Source: Flammeovirgaceae bacterium
GTDB taxonomy: Bacteria; Bacteroidota; Bacteroidia; Cytophagales; Cyclobacteriaceae
NCBI GenBank assembly: GCA_024638265.1
Contig: JAHEKQ010000012.1
Coordinates: 1-63,189, forward strand
Direction of reading: 5' to 3'
DNA: 63,189 bases
The notes below the pieces were generated by a model. It did no database searches and was not told where the DNA came from. It saw only the letters and a program-made list of their open reading frames with translations. Shown here piece by piece: positions 62,115 to 63,189 of the stretch; positions within the stretch are counted from its first letter, which is position 1; the number at the start of each line of letters is the position of its first letter. A program made the translations under genes and the position numbers.

Positions 62115-63189
62115 GTGAAGTCACTAATGATAATATGCCTGGTGACATGGCCTCTTTTTACAATGGCTCAGGATGAGGACGTAATACGTGCCGAGATTGA
62201 TTCTTTGTTCCTGGAGTTCAGAGAAAGGCTAGCTGATCTGGACTCAGCTGAATTAATTGTAGATCAAGCATATCGAAAGGCAATATTTATAAAGGATTCA
62301 TTTTATTTAGCTAGAACCTTAGATTACAAGGGTTGGATTCAAAACGAATATGGTAATTCGTATTTAGCATTGGAAAACTACTATAAGGCAATATTAATAT
62401 CAAGGGCCATTTCATATGATGATAGGACAGCTGTCATTCTAAACCATATAAGAGCAACTCACAACAACCTTGGCAATATTGATAGTGCATTATACTATGG
62501 ATATAAATCCCTTGATATGCGCTTAGAGATAGGTGATTCCGCGAAAATTGCGGTGGCCTACCATAATTTGGCAACAGACTATTCCTACCTTTCAAATATT
62601 AAGGAGTCGGTTTATTATTTTAACCTTGCCTTAGATTATCTATCGAATTCTACGGATAGCGTATTTATTTCTAATACCTACGGAAACCTTTACAATTTAT
62701 TCTCAGATAATGATGAGTCTGATCAAAGAAAATTCATATACGATAAAATTATTGAACTATGCATAAACGGTTGCTCAGAAGCCGTTAAAGTCAATACTAG
62801 CATTGTACTAGGAGCTGAGGAGTTCTACCAAAAAAGGCATGAAAATGCTTTACAAGAGATAAATATTGCGCTTGACTTGGCTCAGCGATTTAATAATCAG
62901 TTCAGGGTTTGCCAGGCTTATCTATTTCTTGCACGGATATATCAATCCATGGGAAATGATAAGTTGTTTCTCGAGAACATCACCAGTGCGATCGAAGTGG
63001 CAGACCGGAATAACCTTGTGACCATAAAATCCATTTGTTTAACGGACCTGACGGAATACTATGACGACAAAGACCCGGTGCTCGGATTGAAATATTTTAA
63101 GGAGCTTCGGCAATTAAATGATTCGATTGCTGGTACCAAGGTCTTCTGGAATGTCGACAAGATTCATGCGGAGCAACTGGAGAAGAAGA
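62115..63189 (+). CDS. TPR-type receptor, paralogue of the upstream histidine kinase, 3' end outside the window
   Basis: The frame is open from GTG at 62115 to the window edge (358 residues visible). An ATG at 62127 is an alternative start. A signal peptide is visible ('SLMIICLVTWPLFTMAQDED'). TPR-like repeats align with the preceding protein: 'LDYKGWIQNEYGNSYLALE' with its 'LDYKGLLEHDAKNYDEAID', and 'LNDSIAGTKVFWNVDKI' with 'ISDSVLGPYAVGSADKV'. It therefore stops just before the expected membrane helix, and a kinase half probably follows outside. The segment 62240-62900 is visibly more A/T-rich than its neighbours. Confidence 0.8.
   Translation, partial: MKSLMIICLVTWPLFTMAQDEDVIRAEIDSLFLEFRERLADLDSAELIVDQAYRKAIFIKDSFYLARTLDYKGWIQNEYGNSYLALENYYKAILISRAISYDDRTAVILNHIRATHNNLGNIDSALYYGYKSLDMRLEIGDSAKIAVAYHNLATDYSYLSNIKESVYYFNLALDYLSNSTDSVFISNTYGNLYNLFSDNDESDQRKFIYDKIIELCINGCSEAVKVNTSIVLGAEEFYQKRHENALQEINIALDLAQRFNNQFRVCQAYLFLARIYQSMGNDKLFLENITSAIEVADRNNLVTIKSICLTDLTEYYDDKDPVLGLKYFKELRQLNDSIAGTKVFWNVDKIHAEQLEKK

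Overview
The window is one contiguous piece of a chromosome from a member of the Bacteroidota. The evidence is protein sorting and promoter style. There are type IX secretion C-terminal domains of both classes (an 'NVYPNPSGG' type A end on the GH5 enzyme at 14124-16829 and an 'NVFTPGNNDGCND' type B end on the protein at 52720-55617). Promoter-like boxes of the TAnnTTTG form lie upstream of several genes, and many genes lack a Shine-Dalgarno sequence. The block pdxA-yceD-rpmF-fabH-efp-accB-accC opposite rsmA-mgtE fits Cytophagales-like gene order, but I cannot place the organism below phylum with confidence. I saw no rRNA, tRNA, CRISPR array, phage or insertion sequence.

The first half is dominated by ferredoxin-based energy metabolism. 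Positions 1-2576 hold a 5'-truncated ion-channel-like membrane protein and an unrecognised kinase-fold protein. Positions 13825-2647 (minus strand) form one tight operon. It starts with a very large single-chain pyruvate:ferredoxin oxidoreductase, continues with rnfC-D-G-E-A, a small membrane protein with a four-cysteine cluster and a plant-type ferredoxin-NAD(P) reductase-like flavoprotein, and ends with rnfB. A secreted GH5 glycosidase at 14124-16829 separates it from a second operon (30337-16845, minus strand). That operon is korA-korB (2-oxoglutarate:ferredoxin oxidoreductase), then nuoA-B-C-D-H-I-J-K-L-M-N, then two uncharacterised small proteins. NuoE, NuoF and NuoG, the NADH-oxidising module, are absent. 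A two-cluster ferredoxin gene is divergent from korA. The simplest reading is two parallel routes in which 2-oxoacid oxidation reduces ferredoxin, and ferredoxin drives an ion-pumping membrane complex: pyruvate through Rnf, 2-oxoglutarate through an 11-subunit complex I.

From 30.9 to 37.6 kb (plus strand) come succinate-semialdehyde dehydrogenase, two lipoprotein hydrolases (SGNH and GH53), dihydrolipoamide dehydrogenase, and a DUF6249-like / ECF sigma / putative anti-sigma group. Two intergenic stretches here carry unusual 7-8 bp tandem repeats. The minus-strand block 44156-37803 holds pdxA, yceD, rpmF, fabH, efp, accB, accC and a Tat-exported, probably lipid-anchored MsrP.

From 44.2 to 63.2 kb are housekeeping genes: rsmA, mgtE, a 2-hydroxyacid dehydrogenase, a pentapeptide-repeat membrane protein, greA, a HIT protein, gpsA with a PlsB-like acyltransferase, fabD, folK, sppA and bioB. 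A large type B T9SS surface protein, a tiny lipoprotein and two tandem TPR-type receptor genes complete the region; the first receptor is a histidine kinase and the second runs off the window. A clear promoter immediately followed by a hairpin with a U-rich tail lies upstream of greA.
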